Shown: piece by piece, positions 32,961 to 42,805 of the stretch
How positions within the stretch are numbered: position 1 is the stretch's first letter
Layout: each line of letters begins with the position of its first letter
Origin: Pohlia nutans
Taxonomy: Eukaryota; Streptophyta; Bryopsida; Bryales; Mniaceae
NCBI GenBank assembly: GCA_022496805.1
Contig: CM040100.1
Location: 11,871,009-11,935,008, forward strand
Length of the DNA: 64,000 nucleotides
Direction of reading: 5' to 3'
Position numbers and translations under genes: made by a program
The notes under the pieces: generated by a model
What the model saw: only the letters and a program-made list of their open reading frames with translations
Told to the model about the DNA's origin: nothing
The model's database searches: none

Positions 32961-35498
32961 TTACTGATCTGTGCCCCTTCGCACAGTTTCATCACGCCAA
33001 CTATTTATCGCAGCATTGAAAGGGAACGACTGCAATGTAAAAAACTGTTGTGCATACACCTTCACATACGAATCCAAGTGACCATTGAGGCGGTTCCTCA
33101 GTTTGGATTTCATGAAACTCAAGGTGGAGAACGTTCTCTCATCCTCTACACTGCCCAACACAGCCGTTATGGCTACTTCCGCCACCTTAATGAACTCCGA
33201 AAGTCGATTCAACATTAGTGCGTTTTGGCCAACCCGAGTCCACAGCTTGGTCACGGGATTCATATCGTGCGGTTCTTCCATGGCCGCTTTAGCGTGTGAT
33301 TTCATCATGAGCTTGAACAGACTGGACTGCAAGCTAAGGTTTCGTTCATCGATGATGGGATCAACTTGCTTCATCAAAGGCTCTGAAGTGGTGCCAAAAT
33401 TCACTTCCCGGCACACACTATACTGCGATTTCAAAGTTTTCAGGTGCAAAGGGAACAACTCATCAGCATTAGCTTGGAGCCAGTATTGTGGGAAAACGAT
33501 TCCCAAAGCATTCATGAGTTCTACCGCAGAGAAGCGGGTGTCCAGTTCCAATCGCAGCAACTCTGCTGCGTCTTTGCATTGACCTTTCACAGAGCTGATG
33601 ATACGGTCCAAATCCGCTTGCGAAACCGGCAACTTCTTCCCGCTGATGGCACAAATCGAGTGCGCAGGGTAGGTATGGTCACCAATTCGAAATGACAACT
33701 GCACATCTCCAGTGTTCAAATCAGTAACCCACTCCTGTGTTATAGCATGCGAATTATTGTTCACAATGTCATGAAACATGCTAAAATGTTGCTGCTGCCA
33801 AGCCGTTGCATCATCACTGTACATCATGTACAGTTCAGCTTGGCAAATTCGCACAGCTGCAACGTAATTTGCCACAAACACGTTATTGGATTGAGCAAAT
33901 TTCATTAGGGAATCTACAGATTCCAGCATGGGCAATATGCAGGGCAGGGCCAGCAAGGTTCCAACATCGCAAAGGGAGTTGTAATTCCGGCGTGCGCACT
34001 CCCGAGCGGCCATTTGCTTGGCCGTCATCTTTGGCTCCTTCACGGCAACGTCTTCACACATCTTCGCTAACAACGTTTTATACTCCCCCATGACCCTGCG
34101 CAAAGGACTAAGTAACGGAATCCAACGAGTCTTGACGTTTCGGAGCATTCGAAGCCCCTCTGTTTCCACAATTTCGGCGAGTTTTTGAAACTCCAAATGG
34201 CGTTTCGGGCTCTGGCTAAAGTACAAGAACATGGCCTGGCAGAGGCCCTCTATCTTTGCTACAATCGGCAGATTTGAGAGTGGCTCTACGGCCAAATTCG
34301 TTCGATGTGCCATGCAGTGCACACCAAACATGAATGGCGCAATGTGGGCTTTTATGTTCACAGTGACCCCGTTCCTACATCCCTGGAAAACACTATCCCC
34401 ATCCGCCCCAAAACACACAATGCGGATAGCCAACGTTTCAACATCGAGGCCAGTATGGTGCACCACCATTTCATGTATCGCGCTCCCAACCGCATCTGCC
34501 GCATTCCCCTCATCTAACCGACTCAAAGACAACAGAATAGGGACTCTCTTGAACCCTAAACACACGTAGCAATGGATAGACAGCCACAACTGATGATCAA
34601 CTGTAGTTACCTCATCGGCAGATAGAAAGAGGAAATGAGCCTGCGAAATTACTTTCTTTGTGTGTCCAGCCAAAGTCTTGGCAATATGATCAACCATCTC
34701 CCAGCCGAGCCCAACAGACCAATGTTTTTTGGGTAGCTCAGGAACACACAAGATTTCAAAAAGCTCATAGAAATCACAGTAGTCGGACATGGGACGTCCT
34801 TGCTGAAGCAAAAAAAATACCGCCTTGAATTGAACCAATTTCCTACGCCTCTCTTTCACTGCACCCGCTTGTACTTGTTGTACAATAGTTTCTCCAGCCT
34901 TACCATGACGAACAAAATAGATTTTTTCATTTTTAACGTGTGCATTTCCAGATAGGAAATAGTACTGACCTGCGAGGATTTTTCCATAACTTGCGAGGGC
35001 CTTCCGCCTGCCTGCATGCTTCCACAGCGAATCAATTTTGGGTACAAGGAGCTTGTCCCGACCTTCCACCTCGGTGCAAATTTTACATCGCACCTGCCAA
35101 ATTTTGCCGTTGGAGGACACTACTGATTCCGCCCAAGGCAAACGCGCCGCCCACGTATCTTGCCAATGGCGGTTCCTCTCATACCCACGCCGGCGAGCTC
35201 TGGCCAATTCAACCACGACAGTCCCGACCACAAGATCGAGCTCTTCAACTTCTGAGCTCGCGTGCAGAGGCATCTCCGATGCGGGAATTGCTGCTGCATT
35301 GCCCCCCGAACCTGCACCTGCACACATGAAAGGCGCAACGGACTCTGATTCAGCGTCAGGTGGCGCTGCGCTGCCATCGCTGGGCACCACCTGCGTGGTG
35401 CCAAAACGAAGCCCTTTAATCTCCACCCCAAGAGAGTCCACCTCCTCACCGCTGCCACCATACAAAAATTTCGTTAGAATCGACTGCTTGGGCGCCAT
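32961..35498 (-). CDS. hAT-family transposase, ZBED/ZNF862-like, uninterrupted reading frame
   Basis: 845 aa from the chosen ATG at 35498 (MAPKQSILTKFL); the frame stays open 85 codons further upstream, but MAPK...LTKF is the usual start of this group and the upstream part looks like 5' leader, with a GTGAGT donor near 35592. About residues 110-170 form a BED-like finger (C138, C141, H161, Trp-rich). Residues 295-301 (DEVTTVD) and 362-370 (CFGADGDSV) carry the first two acidic residues of a hAT catalytic core, followed by a conserved HCMAHRTNLAVE block. Residues about 770-820 (SVEDERTFSTLSFMKSKL) are the hAT C-terminal dimerisation region with the third acidic residue. The protein would cut and join transposon ends in the nucleus, or be a domesticated DNA-binding protein. 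No stop or frameshift is seen. Terminal inverted repeats and an 8-bp duplication were not found. Confidence 0.85.
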   Translation of the reverse strand: MAPKQSILTKFLYGGSGEEVDSLGVEIKGLRFGTTQVVPSDGSAAPPDAESESVAPFMCAGAGSGGNAAAIPASEMPLHASSEVEELDLVVGTVVVELARARRRGYERNRHWQDTWAARLPWAESVVSSNGKIWQVRCKICTEVEGRDKLLVPKIDSLWKHAGRRKALASYGKILAGQYYFLSGNAHVKNEKIYFVRHGKAGETIVQQVQAGAVKERRRKLVQFKAVFFLLQQGRPMSDYCDFYELFEILCVPELPKKHWSVGLGWEMVDHIAKTLAGHTKKVISQAHFLFLSADEVTTVDHQLWLSIHCYVCLGFKRVPILLSLSRLDEGNAADAVGSAIHEMVVHHTGLDVETLAIRIVCFGADGDSVFQGCRNGVTVNIKAHIAPFMFGVHCMAHRTNLAVEPLSNLPIVAKIEGLCQAMFLYFSQSPKRHLEFQKLAEIVETEGLRMLRNVKTRWIPLLSPLRRVMGEYKTLLAKMCEDVAVKEPKMTAKQMAARECARRNYNSLCDVGTLLALPCILPMLESVDSLMKFAQSNNVFVANYVAAVRICQAELYMMYSDDATAWQQQHFSMFHDIVNNNSHAITQEWVTDLNTGDVQLSFRIGDHTYPAHSICAISGKKLPVSQADLDRIISSVKGQCKDAAELLRLELDTRFSAVELMNALGIVFPQYWLQANADELFPLHLKTLKSQYSVCREVNFGTTSEPLMKQVDPIIDERNLSLQSSLFKLMMKSHAKAAMEEPHDMNPVTKLWTRVGQNALMLNRLSEFIKVAEVAITAVLGSVEDERTFSTLSFMKSKLRNRLNGHLDSYVKVYAQQFFTLQSFPFNAAINSWRDETVRRGTDQ

Positions 35499-37154
35499 GA
35501 GAACAACAAAAATTGTAGAGATGCAATCCCAGTGCAGACAAGCACTACGGCCAATCAGACAGGAAAAAAAATGGAAAGATGAATTACTCACCGTGCGAGG
35601 GCGCCTTAAAACTTGATCGGCCGCGCTAGCCGCTGATGCAGCGCCTACCCTAAACCCACCACGATGAAGCGCAAAAGCCTGCAACACTCCCGAAATGCAA
35701 AAGCCTGGTACAAAATTTCTATTACCAATGACCTTGCGTTGGCGAATGGACATTGTGGAAGCGGATCACTGTGGCGAGGGTGTCGAAAATAGCCTGCGAG
35801 AGCTGGCGACGTGCGACCAGGATGGAGACGCAGAGAAAATGGCGACTGTTCTTCTCAAATTAGTCTGCTGGCGTGCATGGGATCCAATGGAGTATGGGCT
35901 GGCGATGGGCAGACGTTGTGGGCCCGCAGAGACGGCGAAGAGACCGGAGCTGGTTGAGCGGGACTGGCCATCGGTTTCACACAACCCGTCAGATCAAGGG
36001 GAATTTTCCAAGAAGACGTCCTCATTTGCCACGTCAGGAATTCGCCAACGTGGATTTACGGTAAGGGAGAGGCGAAAATTCGCCAATAAAAAATTGGCTG
36101 GTTGGGAGTCCCTCCCCTCCACCAGGTCCTCCCCTTATAGGACAATCTCAATGAACTTTCTAAAACGAGTTCAGTAAATTCTGTCACATGCCTACGCAAC
36201 AAAAGCATTTGTCCGTAAGATTTTTCTTCGACATGATCGTGTAGGAAGAGTCATTTTAAAAGAACAATTTTCTAAGAAAAGTCCACGAGAGATATGTTGG
36301 ACATTTATTCACTATTCAATCTCCTCTCATTCTCTTCTAATAAAAGTGAGAGCAAGTCCGTGAAAGACAATTGCCTTGGTTTGAGGAAGTGCTAAGCCTG
36401 TTCAATTGCTCTAGCATCCGTCCTCTAATCGAAAAGAGGAACTAAAATTAGTTTATTCTCTCTGCAGAGAGAAAACGCAAGTCTCTCATTGGGCAAATGT
36501 TCATTAACTCGTCCAAATTCAGTGCGTTCAATTATTGCTTTTTAGTGTACCCTTGAACATTTTATTTAAAGTTCTGATATATTCACAACATCGAGCACAC
36601 TAACGTACAAGATTGAGTACTTCACTTTTTCATTATCGGCAGACCTATTCAACAACTAGGGGTGTTGACTTATTTTTTTGCTTTGAAAATGTGTATCAAT
36701 TTCATCATTGAACGAAAAATTATGCAAAAATGTATATTATTTAGGGCCTCTTTCTCTCTATTGGAGAAAAATTACTCATTGATTACAACATTAGCAAATG
36801 TATGTCAAATCCTGTTACTTCACTGTTTAAGGTGTCTCTACTTTAGTGACCAAACTTTGGTGTTAACCTTTTACATCATACTTTAGGTGACCACTCACTG
36901 GTCACTCACTAGTAAAAATACAAATCGCTAAAAATTTGTTTGAAATTGAATCTTGAAGTTTAAAGCTAAAATTATGGTTTGATTACAATACACAATATGC
37001 AAAAATCATATCATCATTTTGACATTTGCAGCTCCTACACTATACAAATGTATGTCTTTTTGAATAGTGAAAGAGTAGAAATACCAAAAAAAGATTGTGA
37101 GCCCATAATATGAAAACCTTGAGGAAACAACATAACATTCTTAAGCAGTAGGTA
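35499..37154. other. hAT gene 5' flank and intergenic stretch
   Basis: 35499-36180 is GC-richer and open in several frames, but no protein family is recognisable; it probably holds the hAT leader and promoter. 36071-36084 (GGCGAAAATTCGCC) is a small palindrome. 36181-37154 is AT-rich with nothing recognised. Confidence 0.45.
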
Positions 37155-37366
37155 TTGCACGGCCTACTGCTTGGCTGGCTTATTACTGATACAAATAAAT
37201 TTCTTTAGAACATGGAGTGAAAGATGACATTTGCTATTATATAAGGGAATTTAGTAGGAGTCAAGCAAGTATGACGAATTTAAGATGTGAAAACAAAGAG
37301 CATTGGAGAAAATCTTAGAAACTTTAGTAGGGATACAAAATCTAAGGCTTAAGAATGTTATGAAGG
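37155..37366. repeat. Dispersed repeat, family L, copy 2
   Basis: Same-orientation relative of 12730-12950, including 'cctactgcttgg' at its left edge and 'tctaaggcttaa' at its right. Confidence 0.55.
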
Positions 37367-37430
37367 TATACCACCCAATAAACAATATTTCTTTATTAGA
37401 AACTAATGTCTCCCTAGGCACCCTATGATA

Positions 37431-37685
37431 GGGGAATTTGTTGTTGCTAAAATCTTATCCAAACTTGAACTTAATTTGTTGTTATACTATAATATAGATA
37501 AAGAGTGTATTGGTAGGGGAATTTGTTGTTGCTAAAATCTTATCTAAACTTGAACTTAATTTGTTGTTATACTATAATATAGATAAAGAGTGTATTGGTA
37601 GGGGAATTTGTTGTTGCTAAAATCTTATCTAAACTTGAACTTAATTTGTTGTTATACTATAATATAGATAGAGTGTATTGGAAGT
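37431..37685. repeat. Tandem repeat, 85-bp unit, three copies
   Basis: Units start 'ggggaatttgttgttgctaa' at 37431, 37516 and 37601 and are nearly identical, indicating recent amplification. Confidence 0.95.
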
Positions 37686-38582
37686 AGGTAGAGATGTATG
37701 CCCTAAGTGTAGTCAATTTTCTCAATGTTAACCATTTATACGCCACAATTATTCCACAACCTCACAACCTTGAAAGACTGTTCTCTCTCCCTTGGCTAGT
37801 TGCATTTTTGTTACAACTTCTCTATCTTGAACCATGGTCAACACAACAGTGATCAACCAAAGTTTGGAGAGTGACAAAATGGACTCACCATTGTACCATG
37901 TTGGGGCTCCCTTTTCGAAGGGGCTTCACTAAAAATTGTGCTAAGTACTACTTTCAACTCCGATTGGCCTGGTTCTCCATTGTCTTGTTAATTTTGGATC
38001 CCATTGATGATTCAATATTGTTGTTGTTGAATAATCAAACTCAATGGTTGTTGTATGGATTCCCAGTGTGTTGATACCAACATTTTTGATTCCAAGCGTG
38101 TCGCATTCTCCTCCAATTTTTCTTTCCACCAAAATTGAATTTAAAATGTTGAGATCAACACAGAGCGCAATTTGGCTTAAAATGTACGCACGAAGCACCT
38201 ACCTTGGTCTGAGTGACATAACACAAATCTTAACAAACTCAACCGCACAGGAAGTTCATGCAAGAAGCCCCAAATATAACGTCAGTAATTCAGAATATCA
38301 GATAAAACGCGGTTGAAAGTTAGTCTGGTGGCTCACAAAGAAGAAAAATGTCGATTGAGCTGCCCTAAATGCAGGCAAGAATCTCTAGAAATGGAGGCCA
38401 GAAAGAGAATGGTACAAGATGGGTTAGGCTACAAAACAAGGCATAGGAGACTCCAATTCCAACTGTATCCAAATTCCAAACACCCTATACAAAATGGGTA
38501 TACATATAGGGGCTGTTAGAGCTAGCCTGCAGAAGAAGGTGATTTCGAAATCACATTCCTACAAGGGGGTAGTACTACTTTG
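37686..38582. other. Intergenic, no gene recognised
   Basis: Short open frames only, none with a recognisable domain. Confidence 0.4.
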
Positions 38583-39150
38583 GAGAAAGAAGAATCGCGT
38601 GGTGCACCAATTTGGTAACAAAACTGCAAATCATGAAAGTTTGGCAGCTCTATTAATTATGAGGATATCCACCTAACCTCTTGGTTTAAGGTCATCTAGC
38701 AGTAAAACTATGAACCCTCATAACTTTTGCATGCAAACAATGCATGCTTAAGAGCATTGTAATCCCCATTCATTTGCTAACAAGATTCTACAAAAACTTG
38801 ACTATGCTCAGTGCAACAAACTGTGTTAGTTCAAGATTCCTCCTACCTTACTGAGCAAGATCAGGGTTGAAAGAAGAACCGCATATTGCATCAATTTGGT
38901 AACAAAACTGCAAATCACGAAATTTTGGCAGCTCTATTTAATTATGAAGATATCCATAACCTCTTGGTTTTAGGTCATCTAGCAGTAAAACTTTGAACCC
39001 TCATAGCTTTTGCATACTACATGATGCAAATAATGCATGCTTGGAATCCCCATTCATTGATTCTACAAAAAAATTGACTCTGCTCAGTGCAAAAAACGGT
39101 GTCGGTTCAAGAGTTCTCCTACCTTACTGAGCAAGATTAGGGTTGAGGCC
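38583..39150. repeat. Tandem duplication of the prohibitin 3' end
   Basis: A roughly 280-bp unit occurs twice (38583-38873 and 38867-39150). Each copy ends with 'ctaccttactgagcaagat', which in the right copy encodes the last residues and stop of prohibitin. The left copy is a non-functional remnant carrying the same last codons. Confidence 0.8.
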
Positions 39151-40924
39151 CAAGAGCATGTTGTTCCCGGATGGCAGGTACACCACGTTCCGGCTCTTGG
39201 CAAGCGTGCCAGCAATCTCTCGCGACGCTTCGATGCGTCGAAGCTCAATGAGGCCCGCTCCAGAGGAAGCCGTGGCATCTGAGATGAGCTTCGCGGCCTC
39301 GCTCTCGCCCTCTGCACGAATGATCGCCGCGCGCCTCTCCTGCTCCGACTTCGCCACAACAAACCTCGACCTCTCCGCCTCCTGCTGCGCGACCTGCTTC
39401 TGCTCCACAGCACGCGAAAAGTCCGGCCCATATGACAAGTGCGTGATGGCCACATCATCCAGCAGCAGATTAAAGTCCTTCGCTCGTGCCACCAGCGCGT
39501 CCCGCACCATGAGCGAAACCTGGCACAACCATTCTTTTAAGCTCAATATCACCAGAATTGATACACTCCACATCTCTAATTTAGAGAGATCTAATTTACA
39601 AGGTTCATAGGTTCGTGCAAATACAACACGATTTATGTTATTTCATACGTCCATGTTATATTCGCACGTTTGATGCAAAAAAACAGTGTCGTTACGATGT
39701 TTACTAAAAACATACTCCCTCTGTCCGTGTGGTTTTTGACATTTTTTTTTTTTCAATATTTGTCCTATATTTTATTATTCAAACGTGAACCCTGTCCACA
39801 ATGAGAGTGACACAAAAACTACATACTATTATTAAAAATAAACCATTTTTGAGTATTGACGGCTTTTTTAGGGAAAAAACCGTTAAGTTAGAACACAGGG
39901 TTTTTAGTGGAACAGAGGAAGTATGGTTTCATTACTTTAATCGTACGAATATGATATCCAAAATGCACGACAACCACACTGATAACGTTACAGAAATGAT
40001 ACATAATTGATAGGTATTGTTTTCGTACTGATTGAGTACAAAAAACATGTGCAAATATAGCACGACCTCAATAAACACGAAAACAATGCAATAACTAGTG
40101 TTTTTTACGTGGCAAGCCACATTTGTGAAGTCATTCTTTTTAAGCTCAATATCAGCAGAATTGATACACTCTGCACTCTTTTTAATTTTTTCACTCTCTA
40201 GTCTCTCCCATTCTGCATGTTGTGTACAAAAAATGTTCTTAACTGAGTCGCATCGGTAGCCAAAGGTGTGATATAAATGAGAGCCTCAACGGAATTCTTG
40301 GATAATTCTTAAGCTCAATATCACCAGAATTGATACTCTGAACTCTTCATTGTTTCTTTTTCGCTCTCTAGTCTCACATTCTGCATGGAATAGGGAATGT
40401 TGTGTACACATGTGATTGGAGAATGTTCTGAACTGAGTAGCAAAGTTTGCCAAAGAGAGGCGCAACGGAAATCAAGAAACACTGACCTGCGGCCGCTCCG
40501 TCAAGAGCTGGTCGGCATTGAACTGCGCGACGACTGATTTCAAAACCTCGTTCCCAATAGACGGCAGCACGCGCTCGTCGTAATCCACGCCTAGGGTTTT
40601 AAAAATCGTAGCTAAATGTTTATCATCAGGCCGGGAGAGGACACGGAGCGTGAGGTTGACCATCTGCAAGTCTTTCGTCCCCGTGACGGTAGAGATCGAG
40701 CGCGGGCGAGTGCGGATGTCGAAGATGTAGGGGTACTGCAGCAGCGGCACCAGGAAGTGCGTCCCCTCGCCCGTGGTCTCGTCCAACACGCCCCGGAAGC
40801 GGTCGAACAGCACCGCCCGGTGGCCTCCGTCCACCGTGTAGAGCGCGGTGTTGAGCGCCGCCGTGGCCGCGCCGATCCCGATTGCCGCTTGCGCAATCAG
40901 ATTCGCTACTCTTCCTGCTGCCAT
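39124..40924 (-). CDS. PHB: Prohibitin (type I, PHB1/PHB3-like)
   Basis: Two exons on the minus strand: 40924-40487 and 39519-39124, joined at CCGCAG/GTTTCG in phase 0 with a GT-AG intron. The product is 277 aa, the usual length. It starts [14 protein letters not shown] with a short hydrophobic stretch, then the SPFH/prohibitin domain ([66 protein letters not shown]), then the coiled-coil part ([55 protein letters not shown]) and a YLPSGNNML tail. Family knowledge: type I and II subunits form ring assemblies in the inner mitochondrial membrane supporting cristae, respiratory complexes and protease regulation. The strong match and open frames argue for a working gene. Its intron holds a Stowaway-like MITE and duplicated segments. 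Confidence 0.95.
39715..39921. mobile_element. Stowaway-like MITE in the prohibitin intron (207 bp)
   Basis: Left end CTCCCTCTGTCCGTGTGG and right end TTAGTGGAACAGAGGAAG are imperfect inverted repeats flanked by TA (39713-39714, 39922-39923), the classical plant Stowaway pattern. Confidence 0.7.
40125..40470. repeat. Tandem duplication in the prohibitin intron
   Basis: 'aagctcaatatcaccagaat' and about 130 following bases occur near 40142 and 40311; a truncated third copy is at 39540-39575. The middle region 39600-40125 is CpG-richer with TCGTRC words and looks inserted. Confidence 0.7.
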
Positions 40925-41181
40925 CTTGGTGATGCCCTAATTGAACTGAATTGGTTTGATTTTCAATCGTCTCGCATTCTCTTGATCAAGCGAGAGCTCG
41001 CCGTTAGAAGAGCCGCCTGATTCTTTACCTCCCTATCCGACGAGTGATCGAACAATGGTTATCCACAATGTTTGGGCGAACTCAGAGAGTGCGTGCCTGC
41101 CAAGGAAACGGGACGAGCCTGATTTTAGGGTTTCACGTTTCTTGCCCAAGTGTCTGATTTTCACTAAATTTCCACGTTAGG

Positions 41182-41308
41182 GCCTCTTTACACTCGAGGC
41201 GAGAAGCGAAATTTCAGCCAATGAGAAATTGGTCTTCTCGATTTTTAGGCCTCCCATGGGTTGAAATTTCTCTCCTCACCGCTTCTCGCCTCTAGTGTAA
41301 AGAGGCCT
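41182..41308. mobile_element. Short foldback MITE, family H (about 127 bp)
   Basis: Ends GGCCTCTTTACACTCGAGGC and GCCTCTAGTGTAAAGAGGCC are inverted repeats with subterminal GAGAAGCG/CGCTTCTC. Flanks TTAG on both sides (41177-41180; 41310-41313) suggest a TTA duplication as in Harbinger-type elements. Close to the prohibitin 5' end. Confidence 0.7.
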
Positions 41309-41578
41309 TTAGTTTTCATAATTTCGGAATTAGTGCAAGTTGTGTTATTACCTTCATAGCATAATAGAGCACAAGAAAAGAGCAAGCTTTTCAAAGTGAA
41401 TATCAAGGAGAATATTCACTCTTCTAAGCGATGTATGAATGCCACTTGTATACCATAAATTGTGAGATTTCCTTGTAATTGCTATGTTAATTTAGTTTTT
41501 AATCACAATTAGATTGTGGTCCCATTTGAAAAGGGTGTTTACTCATGTTGATTTAGTATGCTATGGTAGTACCATAGC

Positions 41579-41815
41579 AAGGTCGTCAATTTTATTTATT
41601 TATTTTTAAGATGTAAAAATTGGCAATTATGAGGAAAATTTTACAAAAATAGAAAATATTTTAAACTATATTTTGCTATTTCTAATTCAATTTAGGCCAA
41701 TTTTTAATCATTTTTTTGGCTCAAAAATGAAAATCAAGAAATTTATTTTTTGAGAAGCGAACATAATGTTTTCAAAAAATAATAAATATTCACTTGTGGG
41801 GTATTGGGGTATTAG
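41579..41815. mobile_element. Family M MITE, copy M2 (right end degraded)
   Basis: Left end GTACCATAGCAAGGTCGTC after TA (41577-41578). The body parallels M1 ('ggcaattatgagga', 'aatttttaatcattttttt', 'aaaatcaagaaat'). Confidence 0.55.
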
Positions 41816-41860
41816 TGAAGGGCACAATAATTGAACGAATTTGTGTACCATTGGTGGTAA

Positions 41861-42172
41861 GAGCATCTCCACGAGCACTCTGGATAGTTACATGGATTAT
41901 GGAAAATGGATATGGATGGATAAATGAACAACTATGATATTGAATAATATAAGCAAGGTTGGAGCCCTCAAAATCATTCAAATTAGCGTATCTTCTCTTC
42001 TTAATTGCACATCATGATTGCACAATCAATATATAGTGACTTGTAAGTTGGGTGGCTTACTTACTATATTTTCATAACCTACTTGAGTGATGTTGGTGGA
42101 GAACTACGTAGTATGTCCTATAATTTTTGAATGACCTCATAGTGCAATTCAAAGTTGTTGTTGGAAATGCTC
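41861..42172. mobile_element. Harbinger-like MITE, family J, copy J2 (312 bp)
   Basis: Ends GAGCATCTCCACGAGCACTC and GTTGTTGGAAATGCTC; flanks TAA and TAT. Reverse orientation to J1. Confidence 0.65.
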
Positions 42173-42805
42173 TATGGTCCAACTTCCGACATGGGGTAAA
42201 AATTCTCAGTAACTTCAGGGGACCAAGTTTCATATTTGAAGTCAGAGCTTTTGAGGAAAAAAAATGAAAGAAAAGTTATCATGAAGTATAGAAGATTCTC
42301 AAGCCCTCGACTTTATGGCTACTTCATTTCTCCCTAACCAATCAAATTTGTTTATATTTCACTATGCTTCAATTTAACCAATCAAATTTACTCGTGTTCA
42401 AGAACATGCCGGATAGAACACAAATTATAATACTACTTTTCCCCTCCTCTTGCCTACTTCCATGGACAATTTCTCAAACCCATGAAAGTTGGCTCTAATA
42501 CTATAAAGGTCGTGAGTACCGTATTAGTACCGTACCTTATTAATACCGTATTAGTAAAACACGATTAACCATTAGTTAATTAGCGATTTAATACAGTCGC
42601 CCTTAAAGTTAGGGTTTGGGGCTCATCATCGAGATCAGTTTCTTGTGACGTTCCGACCAAAGCTCGTCATCGCTACAGCTTTTGCTTCTCAATTCAATTC
42701 AAGACTTGCTCGATGTGCTAGTTGTTTCTCCGAGCCTGTCAGGCGATGGCGCTACAATTAATTAGGTGTGCTTCTTAAAGTTAGGGTTTAGAAGAGTTGG
42801 CGACA

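Noticed and set aside
33085..35616. Plus-strand frames within the hAT gene
   Set aside because: Antisense shadows of the 845-codon hAT frame, no family resemblance.
35499..35753. 85-codon N-terminal extension of the hAT protein
   Set aside because: The extension has no similarity, contains a plausible splice donor, and the MAPK...LTKF start fits the family better.
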